Shown here: positions 35,066 through 44,602 of the stretch, one piece after another
Layout of the letters: the number at the start of each line of letters is the position of its first letter
Numbering within the stretch: the first letter of the stretch is position 1
Source: Mediterraneibacter hominis
GTDB taxonomy: Bacteria > Bacillota > Clostridia > Lachnospirales > Lachnospiraceae
Direction: 5' to 3'
Length of the DNA: 64,000 nucleotides
Assembly (NCBI RefSeq): GCF_014287475.1
Contig: NZ_JACOPF010000001.1
Location: forward strand, 682,001 to 746,000
The notes under the pieces: generated by a model
Seen by the model: only the letters and a program-made list of their open reading frames with translations
The model's database searches: none
Told to the model about the DNA's origin: nothing
Made by a program: the position numbers and the translations under genes

Positions 35066-35109
35066 GCCTCTTTCTTTCCCGCTCTCTAAAAACAGCGGTA
35101 TATACTTAT

Positions 35110-35155
35110 AAGGGGATACCGCCCGGCTGATAAACAGCCGGCGCGGCCTCCCCTT
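35110..35155 (+). terminator. Terminator after the sulfatase gene, shared by convergent operons
   Basis: AAGGGGA...CCGC...CCGGCTG and CAGCCGG...GCGG...TCCCCTT form a long GC-rich stem around ATAAA, followed on the plus strand by TATCTCTTTTTTCTC. The opposite strand ends the glycan operon at 35211, so it may work both ways. Confidence 0.85.
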
Positions 35156-35210
35156 TATCTCTTTTTTCTCTTTTATCTATTCTATTATCTATGTATCTTA
35201 CGCTACCGGT

Positions 35211-38200
35211 TTATTTTTTACGCCTTGATCTTCTCACGCATCCCGCGCTCACCGCGCAGCCTGCAAGCGCCAGCGCCATAACAGTTCCCCATACGCCTGC
35301 GTGGGCGCTGTCTCCTGTCTTAACGGCCGCGGTTTTCTCTTTTTCCTTTCCTGCTGTTCCGGACTCCGGTTTCTTATCCTCTTTCCCTGGTTTATCCGGT
35401 TCTTCCGGTGTCACCGCGCCGCTTTTTTCCTTCACCGTCACAGTAATGGTCTTCTCGGCAGTGATTCCCGCTTTGTTTTGAACCCTGTACTGTACTTCAT
35501 ACACATCTGCTTTTGTCGTATCTACCGTATTCTTCACCACCTCGATAAACGCTGTCAGATCCTCATCTCCGGCTGAAGCCGTCACGCCTTCCAGGGCGTC
35601 AAACTTGTCGCCTACATAGATCGTTTTATCCTGCGCATAAATAACCGGCGCTTCTTCTTCCTCTATCAGCGCTTCGAATACCGCCGTCAGGTTTACGCTT
35701 TCTGTCAGAGTAAAGGTATAGGACATCTCTGTGCTCACCGTTTCTTTTTCCTCGTCTACCCATTTTACAAAATGATACCCCGCCTTCGGTGATGCCGTCA
35801 AAGTTATCTCTGAACCGATATACTGTTCTCCTTCAACCGAAACCGTTCCCATCTCTTCATTTTCGCTTGCTGCCGTAACCAGAGATTTTACATACTCTAC
35901 CGGTCCGATATCCTGTGTTTCGTCCAACTCGTTGCCGAAGAAATCTCTTCCGCCGTTGTCTTCACCTTCTGTCATATCTGCTGTATTCAATCCGGCGTCA
36001 ATTAAGATAGAATCTGGCTTCAGATTATATCCCGCCAGCGTATCCATGCCTGTTTTTCCTGTTCCTGGCGCCACATATCCTAACTGCCCTACGTCTGCCT
36101 GTTCTAACTTCTTGTTATTCTCACCGGCTACAGGGATTTTGTCATATCCGACAAACACATTATTCGTCCAGGAAACCCGGTTCGCGTTAAATTGCGGCTC
36201 TTCCATCGGCGTATCGGACAAGAAGATCCATACATTGTTGTAAATCTCCATATCTTCGATGTGTGTTCCGCCGTAATTGGTAGAGAACTTCATCTTTTCC
36301 GATCGATCGTAGTAAATCAGATTGTTGTATACCTGGCTGTCAACATGGTAATCCCGCATATCAAAGACGCCATGTGCCGTCCCGTCATTCTGCATGATAT
36401 TATACCGGTATACGCCATTATATCCTGGATAACCGCCCAGATTACAGAACATAAACGTACCGCCCGGGTTGTCATGGATATAGTTATACTGCACATATGT
36501 CGTATCGTTCAGAGCGTCAATCTCGATTCCCTGCGCGTCTCCGTTTCCGCCTGTTCTGTCGTCAGGAGCCGTGTCAAAAACTTCGTTTTCTTCAATGATC
36601 GTATTGTCCGCGTTCCAGTTGAATACGCCCACCGCGTAGCCAAGTCCCTGCGCGTTTAAGCATGTTCTGTAAATCGTATTGTTCCGGTAAACCGCGCCTT
36701 CCGTATTATTGATGATTGTCGCGTCCCCGTCGATGTCATGGATCGTACAGTTTTCTACAATCATATCCTCATGTCCGATCCAGTCGCCCAGTCCATTCCA
36801 TGTAAACCATCCCCACTTGCCGTCCTCAGCTTTTCTTGTTGTCCATGGCGTCGCGAGATTGATACCGGAGCGTCCGAGTTTGTAAAGCTCGCAGTTTCTG
36901 ATTTCCAGTCCGTCTACGTGTGTAGGCACGTCATCTCCCGATATGGTGACGATGATTCCGCCCGCGCATTTCCCCTGTGCGTGGCTTGGCCCTCTGAATC
37001 CATGGATCTCCAGATTCTCGAATATAAAGTGTTTCATCGCTCCGTAGTCTTCTCCGTTGATCCAGATCCCGCGATGAAAGATATCTGAGTCATTTTTATA
37101 GTTTACATTCTTCTCATATGTGTCGTCATACAGTTCCAGATTCCGTACTTCCCAGTAATTCTGGTTTTTAAAAGCGATTGCGCTGACAGATTTTGTATTG
37201 GGATACGTCCTGTTCTGTACGTACAGCGTGTCAACCGTCGGGTTGGATTCCTCCGGAGGCATGATGACCGGCGCGTCCTCCGCCTCGCCGTAAGCGTCGA
37301 TCTGGATCGGCGCTCCTTCGATACCGGATCCCTGCGGTTTCATACCGCCTTCAAAGGTATCTCCCCGGCGGAACAAAATCTTGTCCCCCGGACGGAAGAC
37401 TTCCTCGTTCACTCTCTCTAATGTGGCCCACGCGGTATCTTCTGTCCTTCCGTCGTTCTCGTCATTTCCCTCTGCCGACACATAAAATGTGCGCCCGTCT
37501 CCGATCGAGACAGTAAATTCCGCCTGCATGCTCTGTGGTTCTTGCTCCGCGTATGTATAGATTACCTCTATCTCTACTGTCTTATCTTCCGTTGTATAAG
37601 GAATTTCTTCAAAGCCCAGCGTTACCGTCTTTTCTTCTTTGTTATAGGCAAACGACGTAATTTCACATGCTTCGCTCTGCGCATTGTCGATCGTCTGCTT
37701 GAGCGTGAACTGACTTTGTTCCGGATCCATAGACGGTGTTTTGTCCAGTACGACGGTTACTTTCCCATTTTCAGCGCTCACAGATGCCATCTGCGCGATT
37801 ATCTCTTCCTCGCCGTTTGCATCAACCGTATAGGATACGTCGATATTCTGGTTATGGGGAACGTACAGCACATGCCCGCTTATCCTTTGTTCTCTTACCG
37901 CCTCCGGAATTTTCTCTACGGTCAGCGTCGCCGTCTTAGTCCCGGCGTCATACTGACAGTCTGTCACCTCCAGAGACACCGCCTCGCCTGTGGACGCATT
38001 GTCATAGGTGATCTGGAAAGCCTCCTTATCTGGCGTTCCTGTATAGGAATCGTTAAACTTTACTTGATACTCTCCGTTTTCCGCGTCCACTGACTCAATA
38101 TCCGATACCAGTTTTAAGGAAAAGTCGTCTACATAAACCGCGCCGTTCGATGCGCTTTCCACGTATATAATCATGCGGACGTTGGTACTCTCTGCCGTAA

Positions 38201-38696
38201 ACGTATGCGTGTACTGTTTCCATTCGGTATCTGTGATAGGCGCTTTTACCGCTGTATTCGCATTTTCCAGGTGTCCTTTGATGTTGAACTTCGCGTCGAT
38301 CGTGCCTGTACCTGCCTTCTTCGCCCAGCAGCTCGCCTCATAAGTTGCCCCTGCCGTCAGATTTGTGAAGTCCTGTTCCAGGGCGTCCTCGGCTTTGCTT
38401 ACTTTTACCGCGTATGTTCCGTCGTGTTTTTCTTCCGTCGTCCACATAATTCCATTGGCGTCTTCTCCGGGATAACTATACCACTTTGCGTCCTCACGTT
38501 TTCCCTCGCCTACATTACCTTTGCCTATTATTTCTTCAAAATCTTCTTCAAACCCTGGATTTCCTACCATATTCGGTGTTTCTACCTCTGTGGTATCTGC
38601 ATAGGCGACACCCCCGCTTCCCGTCAGAGGAAGGGCGCACAGACTGCCCGCTGTTAACATCAGTGCCATGACTCCCGCTAAAATCTTTTTCTTCAT
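35211..38696 (-). CDS. Cell-wall-anchored beta-helix glycosidase, GH136 lacto-N-biosidase-like
   Basis: This 1161-residue secreted protein has a signal peptide (MKKKILAGVMALMLTAGSLC...), a CBM4/9-like jelly roll (about 38-195), two Ig/X2-like domains (about 196-398), a right-handed beta-helix (about 400-935; opens TFYVSAEGNDENDG and PGDKILFRRGDTF), an InlB-B-type repeat, an Ig-like domain, and a C-terminal sorting region with VKTGD, a hydrophobic stretch and RRSRRKK. The helix contains D720-AQGIEI-D727; a pair of aspartates seven apart is what characterised GH136 enzymes use. GH136 releases lacto-N-biose from type-1 chains. The preceding membrane protein fits the dedicated chaperone GH136 needs. 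Other beta-helix enzymes are possible. Confidence 0.65.
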   Translation of the reverse strand: MKKKILAGVMALMLTAGSLCALPLTGSGGVAYADTTEVETPNMVGNPGFEEDFEEIIGKGNVGEGKREDAKWYSYPGEDANGIMWTTEEKHDGTYAVKVSKAEDALEQDFTNLTAGATYEASCWAKKAGTGTIDAKFNIKGHLENANTAVKAPITDTEWKQYTHTFTAESTNVRMIIYVESASNGAVYVDDFSLKLVSDIESVDAENGEYQVKFNDSYTGTPDKEAFQITYDNASTGEAVSLEVTDCQYDAGTKTATLTVEKIPEAVREQRISGHVLYVPHNQNIDVSYTVDANGEEEIIAQMASVSAENGKVTVVLDKTPSMDPEQSQFTLKQTIDNAQSEACEITSFAYNKEEKTVTLGFEEIPYTTEDKTVEIEVIYTYAEQEPQSMQAEFTVSIGDGRTFYVSAEGNDENDGRTEDTAWATLERVNEEVFRPGDKILFRRGDTFEGGMKPQGSGIEGAPIQIDAYGEAEDAPVIMPPEESNPTVDTLYVQNRTYPNTKSVSAIAFKNQNYWEVRNLELYDDTYEKNVNYKNDSDIFHRGIWINGEDYGAMKHFIFENLEIHGFRGPSHAQGKCAGGIIVTISGDDVPTHVDGLEIRNCELYKLGRSGINLATPWTTRKAEDGKWGWFTWNGLGDWIGHEDMIVENCTIHDIDGDATIINNTEGAVYRNNTIYRTCLNAQGLGYAVGVFNWNADNTIIEENEVFDTAPDDRTGGNGDAQGIEIDALNDTTYVQYNYIHDNPGGTFMFCNLGGYPGYNGVYRYNIMQNDGTAHGVFDMRDYHVDSQVYNNLIYYDRSEKMKFSTNYGGTHIEDMEIYNNVWIFLSDTPMEEPQFNANRVSWTNNVFVGYDKIPVAGENNKKLEQADVGQLGYVAPGTGKTGMDTLAGYNLKPDSILIDAGLNTADMTEGEDNGGRDFFGNELDETQDIGPVEYVKSLVTAASENEEMGTVSVEGEQYIGSEITLTASPKAGYHFVKWVDEEKETVSTEMSYTFTLTESVNLTAVFEALIEEEEAPVIYAQDKTIYVGDKFDALEGVTASAGDEDLTAFIEVVKNTVDTTKADVYEVQYRVQNKAGITAEKTITVTVKEKSGAVTPEEPDKPGKEDKKPESGTAGKEKEKTAAVKTGDSAHAGVWGTVMALALAGCAVSAGCVRRSRRKK

Positions 38697-38719
38697 TTTT
38701 TCTCTCTCCTGTTCGTTTT

Positions 38720-39598
38720 TTAGTCTAAAGACTCTATTTCAAAATAACTTTCCATCTCACGAAGTAATTCCGGATACATTTCATTGGTCACATATTCTTC
38801 CATAATGGTAAGCTTGTCTTCCTCCCATGACATCTCATGGTATTCGATTTCCGTCACCTCAACCGTTCCGCCTAATTCCGCGCTCTGGAAGGTATCCCCC
38901 GGCTTCGCGCCGCTTAACCACGCGGAAAGCTCGGGATTGGTTTCCTCGAATATCTTCATATTCTGTGCCGGCAATATCTCTTCTTTTCCATTCAGCGTAT
39001 AGGTAATCTCTTCAAGCGTCTTAAAACGCTCTTTGTTCTCCTCCATATACTTTTTCGCGTTTTCCTCGGAAATATCAATTCTTTTTTCTAAAACAGCGTC
39101 TGTCAGCTCTCGTATCGTATCGCTTCTGACAGTTGAAAAACGATAGTCAAAAAATTCTTCCAGCTTAAAGCTTGTCTTTCCATAAACGACTTCTCCTTCG
39201 TTTTTCTTTGCTTGGCGGTTCCGGTTCTCTACTTCCATCTCGCTCTCCAGATTGGAAAGGGAATACGGAGAACAAAGCCCGAATTTTTCCCCCGCTTCAA
39301 AAACAGCGTATACCTCTTTCGCGTAGGCGTTCCCGTCGCCCTCCGGAGATTTCTTTTCGTAAAAGGCAGCCTCCTCCTCTGTCAGAGTAAAAATCCGCTC
39401 CTGCATTTCCTCGTGAAAAACAATTTCACACAGACTCTGCTCTTTTTCTTCTGTTGAAAACCTTATCCACAGCGAAACAACCAGCAGCGCTGCCAGTATA
39501 CTTCCTCCTGCCAGTATGAAACGGCTGTTTTTCCTCTTTCCTTTCGTTCGTATCTGTCTTCTCTCCTGCCTACTTTTTGTCTTCTTATTTCTCTGCAT
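38720..39598 (-). CDS. Membrane-anchored SurA/PrsA-like protein, probable chaperone of the GH136-like enzyme
   Basis: This 292-residue protein has a basic cytoplasmic start, one membrane segment (about 27-46: FILAGGSILAALLVVSLWI) and an extracytoplasmic helical domain. The pattern DISEENAKKYMEENKERFK (about 173-191) is what SurA/PrsA N-terminal regions show ahead of the PPIase part. The gene ends 23 bases before the beta-helix gene and overlaps the sulfatase gene by 14 bases. In bifidobacteria LnbX requires the chaperone LnbY, and Clostridiales GH136 enzymes have a similar partner, encoded nearby or fused. This protein is the obvious candidate. The role is inferred from position and fold, not from clear homology. 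Confidence 0.6.
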   Translation of the reverse strand: MQRNKKTKSRQERRQIRTKGKRKNSRFILAGGSILAALLVVSLWIRFSTEEKEQSLCEIVFHEEMQERIFTLTEEEAAFYEKKSPEGDGNAYAKEVYAVFEAGEKFGLCSPYSLSNLESEMEVENRNRQAKKNEGEVVYGKTSFKLEEFFDYRFSTVRSDTIRELTDAVLEKRIDISEENAKKYMEENKERFKTLEEITYTLNGKEEILPAQNMKIFEETNPELSAWLSGAKPGDTFQSAELGGTVEVTEIEYHEMSWEEDKLTIMEEYVTNEMYPELLREMESYFEIESLD

Positions 39599-41048
39599 AA
39601 TACATTTCTATTCCTTGATTAAACGCTCCGTCTTTCCAGCATAAATCCCACTGCCCTCTGCCTTTTGCGTCGTATTTTCTGGCGTCTGTCTTTTCCTGTG
39701 TATACTTCGCGAACCAAAGCTCCATTTCCTGCCGCATAGCCGCTGTGATTTCCCTGTATTTTTCATCGCCGTACAGATTGAAAACTTCTTCTGGATCCTG
39801 GCGCAAATCATAGAACTCGCAGGGACCGCCGCCATACCGGTGAATATACTTATAATGATTTTTCTTAATCATGCGGGTTTTGCTGTATTCGTCGTAAACG
39901 ACAACCCGCTCGGGCATTTCTTTTTCCGGCGACTGAAACAGCTCTACAAGACTTCTTCCTGGCTGAAGCGCCTCTGTTTCCCATTCGCACCCCGCCAGTT
40001 CCAGAATCGTGGGAAATACGTCATACTGGCTTACCATATTTTTACATACCTCTCCGGAATGTTTCCCGTCAGGCAGTGAAATAATAAAGGGCACTTTTAT
40101 GGACGAATCGTACATATTCGGCGGGTAAGTCCCGTTTCCTTTCCCCCATATACCATGATGTCCCATATTCATTCCATTATCCGAAGTAAAAATTACTACC
40201 GTGTTTTCTGCCATTCCTTTTTCTTCCAATCTTTTAAGAAGCTTTCCAACCCCTTCGTCCATCGCGGAGAGCGCAGCGTAATACCCTGTTAAATTTTCCC
40301 GCCGTTTCTCCGGCGTATCTCCAATCGGACATGTCCGGGCCTGCCATGGGTGTATAGGTAAATCCGGCGTCGCCGTAAAGGCACAGTCCTCGTATAACCT
40401 TCTGTATTCTGCCGGATGTTCTTCTTCTCCCCACGGACTGTGCGGCGCGGTATAATGTACGCTTAAGTAAAAGGGCCTTTCATCTTCGGCCATTTCCTCC
40501 AGATCCTGAAGCGCCCGTTCCGTAATCAGATCTGTCACATACCGCCGCGGATTTGATAATTCTCCTTCATCGCAGATATCAGGATAATAGTACCTGCATC
40601 CGCCCTTTCCTATTGTATACCAGCGGCTGAAGCCTTTCTTAGGCGTCACGTTGTCCCCCAGGTGCCATTTCCCGCTCAACGCGCATTGATAGCCATTCTC
40701 CGCCAGAATCTCCATATAGGTCTTATGTCCGGCAAGATAGTCGATCGCCCTGTCCCGCGGATCAAAGTCCGGCGTTCCCTCCATATGGGGATAGCGCCGG
40801 CTATCCATGTTGCCTTTCTCAATCCAGTCCTGCACGCCATGACAGGAGGGCATCTTGCCTGTCACCAGAGTGGCTCTTGCCGGAGAGCATACCGGCGAGG
40901 CGCAGTAGAATTCGGAAAACCGGATTCCTCTTTCGGCGAGTCTGTCCAGGTTCGGCGTCTTCACATCCTGGTTCCCCGCGCACCCCATAGCCCACGCTCC
41001 CTGGTCGTCTGTCAGTATAAAAAGAATATTGACTCTGTTTTTCTGCAT
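39585..41048 (-). CDS. Sulfatase, CSPAR type
   Basis: About 487 residues. NILFILTDDQGAWAMG gives the metal-binding TDD, CSPARATLVTG (C54-R58) the formylglycine signature, and SGKWHLG and FTSDNGMNMGHHGIWGKG the other conserved active-site elements of S1 sulfatases. No signal peptide is seen. The start ATG 41048 follows GGAG by 8 bases (a GTG at 41057 is the alternative). It sits between the ABC permeases and the chaperone-like gene in one operon, so it likely desulfates mucin-type sugars, perhaps 6-sulfo-GlcNAc or sulfated galactose, after import. The preferred position of sulfate cannot be told. Confidence 0.9.
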   Translation of the reverse strand: MQKNRVNILFILTDDQGAWAMGCAGNQDVKTPNLDRLAERGIRFSEFYCASPVCSPARATLVTGKMPSCHGVQDWIEKGNMDSRRYPHMEGTPDFDPRDRAIDYLAGHKTYMEILAENGYQCALSGKWHLGDNVTPKKGFSRWYTIGKGGCRYYYPDICDEGELSNPRRYVTDLITERALQDLEEMAEDERPFYLSVHYTAPHSPWGEEEHPAEYRRLYEDCAFTATPDLPIHPWQARTCPIGDTPEKRRENLTGYYAALSAMDEGVGKLLKRLEEKGMAENTVVIFTSDNGMNMGHHGIWGKGNGTYPPNMYDSSIKVPFIISLPDGKHSGEVCKNMVSQYDVFPTILELAGCEWETEALQPGRSLVELFQSPEKEMPERVVVYDEYSKTRMIKKNHYKYIHRYGGGPCEFYDLRQDPEEVFNLYGDEKYREITAAMRQEMELWFAKYTQEKTDARKYDAKGRGQWDLCWKDGAFNQGIEMYYAEK

Positions 41049-41069
41049 GCTTCGCACTCCTTCTTTTTA

Positions 41070-41942
41070 TCAGCCTTTGACTCCTCCGCCTGTTACGCCG
41101 GAAATAATCTTCTCCGACAGCAGAATGTATAAAATAAACGTCGGCAAAAATACGATAACTACCGCCGCGAACAGTCCACCGTAATTTCCCGTATACTTCA
41201 TAGAATTTACGATCTGCAAAAGCCCTACGCCAACCGGCGTCATATCCGACGTATTCGCGAAAATCAACGCGATAAAGAACTCGTTCCACACGGACAAAAA
41301 GTTAAAAATCGTCACTGTGATAATCGCCGGCTGAACAAGCGGGAGCATAATTACCCAAAAGGTCTTTGCCGGCGTACAGCCGTCAATGGCCGCAGCCTCC
41401 TCGTATGTTTTTGACAATGTGGCAAAAAAATTCAAAAGATAGGTTGTCGTAAACGGCACATTCAAAAAAATGTACAGCAGAATCAACAAGATTCTTCCTT
41501 TAATCTGCCACTGGGTAGCTAACGCGAAAAGCGGCATGATAATCATAATCACCGGAATACTCATCGTTACGATCAGTCCCGCCTTAATGACTTTGTTGCC
41601 AATGAATTCATATCTAGATAGGACGTACGCTGCCGGAGCCGCAATCAGTATTACTGCCACGCAGGCGATCGCCGCGTACATAAGCGAGTTCATAAAAAAT
41701 ACCGATACATTCTGTGTCTGCCATGCGCTTACATAATTTTCCCAATGAAATCCTGTCTTAAATTTAAAAACAGTTCCTGTAAAAATTTCCGGAGAAGTAG
41801 ATAAGCTCGCCGCTACAATCCAGATCAAAAACGCCGCCGTAAATGCAATCCATATGATTACAAACAGATACCCCGGCAAAAGCGCGAGTTCTTTTTTCCA
41901 ATTCACCTTTTGCTTATATTTGATTTGATTCTTTGTCTTCAT
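41070..41942 (-). CDS. ABC sugar transporter permease, MalG-type
   Basis: About 290 residues with six hydrophobic segments. The loop LSKTYEEAAAIDGCTPAKTF carries the EAA motif, and the end reads VTGGGVKG. The start 41942 follows GGAGGG by 5 bases. It is encoded 49 bases after the MalF-type permease and before the sulfatase gene. It imports the oligosaccharide recognised by the binding protein at 42958-44217. As in the first ABC operon, no ATPase is encoded here. Confidence 0.9.
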   Translation of the reverse strand: MKTKNQIKYKQKVNWKKELALLPGYLFVIIWIAFTAAFLIWIVAASLSTSPEIFTGTVFKFKTGFHWENYVSAWQTQNVSVFFMNSLMYAAIACVAVILIAAPAAYVLSRYEFIGNKVIKAGLIVTMSIPVIMIIMPLFALATQWQIKGRILLILLYIFLNVPFTTTYLLNFFATLSKTYEEAAAIDGCTPAKTFWVIMLPLVQPAIITVTIFNFLSVWNEFFIALIFANTSDMTPVGVGLLQIVNSMKYTGNYGGLFAAVVIVFLPTFILYILLSEKIISGVTGGGVKG

Positions 41943-41991
41943 AATTCCCTCCATCGGTGTAAAAGGTATTTTCCGATCCTGTGCCCTACTT

Positions 41992-42885
41992 TTAGAATTC
42001 CAGCTCGTCGTCCTTTATTACTTTGTTCATAATAAAGTAAATGATAAGCACCAGAACTGCGAGAACCACACCAACCGCCGCGCCTGCGCCCGCGTCTCTT
42101 ACAGCGGTATTCTTTCCGCCAAACGCCGTATCATACAGATAAACGACCGGAACAATCGTAGTTGCCTCTGTATCAATTGGAGAAAACATCTTTGACCATA
42201 CGAAGAAAGTAATCGTATGCACCGTCCAGAAAGTAAGGTTTGTCTTGATAATCCCACGCAGGAGGGGCAGCGTAATTTTCGTAAACTGCTTCACTTTGTT
42301 TGCGCCGTCTATCGTCGCCGCTTCAAACAAATCCTGCGGAATTCTTTCGATGCCGCTTAAGAAAATCAGCATATAGTACCCGATAGCACCAAAGACAAAG
42401 GCTAACAGCAGCGCCCAGAACTTCGTATCCGTTCCCAGCCACTTCACACCGTCTAAGCCTACTGTCTCCAGTATTTTATTCAACATACCATAGTCCTGGT
42501 TGTATATATACTGAATCCACATAGTCGCCATCGCGACCGCGCTGATAACATTCGGAAGATAAATAGCGGCACGGAAAAATTTCTTAAACCGGATTCCGCT
42601 TGTCAGTATCACCGCAAACAACAGTGACAGAGACAGCGTAATGATTCCGCCAAATAGCCATATTCTTCCCATATTCAACATAGATACGCGCCAGGTAGAA
42701 CTGCCGAATATCTTCTGATAATTGTCAAAACCATAAAAACTCCATGTAGAAACTTCATCCGCGATATCTTCAATTCTAAAAAAGCTCATCACAATCGTCC
42801 TGATTGTAGGATATAAAAACATAACAACTACGCTTATAACACATGGAAGCAAAAAAGTAATAATCATTAACCTGTTTTTTTTCAC
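41992..42885 (-). CDS. ABC sugar transporter permease, MalF-type
   Basis: This 297-residue protein has six predicted membrane segments. The EAA-type loop IPQDLFEAATIDGANKVKQF (about 193-212) is clear. It starts at GTG 42885, 8 bases after GGAGGG. A hairpin terminator separates it from the binding-protein gene. It pairs with the MalG-type permease downstream. Confidence 0.9.
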   Translation of the reverse strand: MKKNRLMIITFLLPCVISVVVMFLYPTIRTIVMSFFRIEDIADEVSTWSFYGFDNYQKIFGSSTWRVSMLNMGRIWLFGGIITLSLSLLFAVILTSGIRFKKFFRAAIYLPNVISAVAMATMWIQYIYNQDYGMLNKILETVGLDGVKWLGTDTKFWALLLAFVFGAIGYYMLIFLSGIERIPQDLFEAATIDGANKVKQFTKITLPLLRGIIKTNLTFWTVHTITFFVWSKMFSPIDTEATTIVPVVYLYDTAFGGKNTAVRDAGAGAAVGVVLAVLVLIIYFIMNKVIKDDELEF

Positions 42886-42903
42886 TCTTTCAGACCCTCC
42901 TTT

Positions 42904-42938
42904 TAAAAAAGAGGTGACACTTCAATCATGCCACCCCT
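42904..42938 (-). terminator. Leaky terminator between binding protein and permease genes
   Basis: On the minus strand AGGGGTGGCA and TGTCACCTCT pair with two G-U wobbles around a 9-base loop and are followed by TTTTTT. The arrangement repeats that at 18691-18725. Confidence 0.7.
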
Positions 42939-42957
42939 TTATTATCTGCCCCGCGTT

Positions 42958-44217
42958 TTAATAGAGAGCGTCCATAGCCGCCGCGAATTCAGCGCCTGTA
43001 TTAAATTTGCCTTCGTACAGTTTGATAATTGTATCTTTGAAGTTTGCTTTCAGGTCAGAATTGTCGTTCATTCCCATATTCCAATCCAGCGGACTGGTTG
43101 TTGCCTTCAAAGTCTCGATGGAGCCGCTTAACGTCTCTGGCTCTGTATTTGACGGATCCGCTGGAATCTGTATCGCTGTGTCCGCCATCTTCTGATCATA
43201 TTCGCCTGTTGTCAGGAACATAACGAAATCAAACGCCGCCTGCGGATTCTCGCTGTAGGAGGCAATTCCCAAAGAGTTCGCACCTGCGTACGCGTTAGAC
43301 GGGTCAACTCCGCCTTCTACTTCAGGATAGTTAAACAGTCCCCAGTTCAAATCTGCTCCCGTATTATTCTTTACTTCTGAAGTAACGTAGTTCGCGCATA
43401 CTACCATCGCCACGTTCTGTTCTGTTCCCATTTTGTTCTGGCTTGCTGGATATTCATCCGGAGCCCCCTCTGCGAGGTATCCATTCCCTACGAATTCGAT
43501 AATGTCGTCTGCCGCCTCGATAACACCTTCATTCTCGCTCCACCCACCGTTCATAGCGAGATCTTTGATTACATCCTGTCCAATGACACGATCCATGTGA
43601 TAACCGAATGTAAAGTCCGCGTATGTACCATCTAACGCCAGCGGCTGATATCCCTTAGCAGTAATCTTCTCGCACACGTCCATGAACTCTGTCCATGTCG
43701 TCGGCACTTCTGTAATTCCGCAGTCCTCAAAAATATCTTTGTTGTACCATACGCCGCCAACCTGCGGTTGTTCTGTAATAGCACAGAGGAAGCCTGCCCA
43801 CTCTACGACCTTGTCGTTAAAGCATCCGAAGCTTTTATCCGCGTATCCTGCCTCTTCTGCCATCTCCGTCAGATCGTAACAGTAATCTTTATAGTTCTTC
43901 GCAATGTTCATATAACTGTCTTCAAAAATATCTATTGCCTCTTCTGAAGACAAAGCGCTGGAAAGCAGTGTGTTTATATCTCTTCCCTTCCACTCGATGT
44001 TAATCGTCGCTCCTGTCTCCTCCGAGAACGCGTCCGCCGCTTCCTGGATAACCTGTCCCTGTGGCTCGCTGGAGTTCCACATCGACCAGTAGTTCAAAGT
44101 GACTCCACTGTATTTTCCGTCACCGCCTTTATCAGAGTCTCCCGAAGATCCACAACCCGCGACTGCCGCAACTGTCATAGCAGAAATCAGAAACGCGCTT
44201 ATTATTCTCTTTTTCAT
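42958..44217 (-). CDS. Sugar-binding lipoprotein of the LNB/GNB-type locus
   Basis: This 419-residue family 1 solute-binding protein starts with a lipoprotein signal (MKKRIISAFLISAMTVAAVA, lipobox VAGC with the cysteine at about 22). Mature features are YSGVTLNYWSMWNSSEPQGQ, WNTSEP-type ligand region, GGVWYNKDIFED and VPTTWTEFMDVCEKITAKG. AGGAGG lies before the ATG. It is the first gene of the operon that includes permeases, sulfatase, the chaperone-like gene and the beta-helix enzyme. A ligand such as lacto-N-biose or galacto-N-biose fits the context but cannot be read from sequence. Confidence 0.9.
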   Translation of the reverse strand: MKKRIISAFLISAMTVAAVAGCGSSGDSDKGGDGKYSGVTLNYWSMWNSSEPQGQVIQEAADAFSEETGATINIEWKGRDINTLLSSALSSEEAIDIFEDSYMNIAKNYKDYCYDLTEMAEEAGYADKSFGCFNDKVVEWAGFLCAITEQPQVGGVWYNKDIFEDCGITEVPTTWTEFMDVCEKITAKGYQPLALDGTYADFTFGYHMDRVIGQDVIKDLAMNGGWSENEGVIEAADDIIEFVGNGYLAEGAPDEYPASQNKMGTEQNVAMVVCANYVTSEVKNNTGADLNWGLFNYPEVEGGVDPSNAYAGANSLGIASYSENPQAAFDFVMFLTTGEYDQKMADTAIQIPADPSNTEPETLSGSIETLKATTSPLDWNMGMNDNSDLKANFKDTIIKLYEGKFNTGAEFAAAMDALY

Positions 44218-44602
44218 AAAATTTTACCTCCTTCTTTCTTCTCTGGTTTGTTGTATATGTCTATCATAATTACTTTTTCTGTAACTTTCTATGTGGATTT
44301 TTCCTATTTTTTTAGAAATATTGACTTTTCAAACTAAAAACATTATTTTTTTCTCAAAAACTATTCATTATATATACATTCTATAGTTCTGCTCTTTTTT
44401 TATTATCAATTTCTGACTATTTTGCATACATCACATCCCTATTTATACTATAATTTTCCGAATCTCTCTGGCCTGCGCTTTTCAGAATATTATTTATTTT
44501 TTATAGTTCTTGATTTATTTCTTCTGCTGATATTATAATGAATCATACTAAAAAATATAGTTTCTGCCTTTTATATCTCATGCAAATATCAGGAGGTGTC
44601 AT
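44218..44602. promoter_or_regulatory. Divergent control region between the binding-protein gene and araC
   Basis: This 385-base AT-rich stretch. On the plus strand TTGATT (44510-44515), an 18-base spacer and TATAAT (44534-44539) form the likely araC promoter. The word TATAGTTCT occurs at 44392-44400 and 44502-44510, with a looser TATAGTTTCT at 44556-44565; these may be AraC half-sites. The minus-strand promoter is weak (TATGAT near 44255 without a good -35), as expected for an activator-dependent operon. Confidence 0.5.

Noticed and set aside
37542..38093. A 183-codon plus-strand frame opposite the beta-helix gene
   Set aside because: No ribosome site or known motif; antisense to a well-supported secreted protein.
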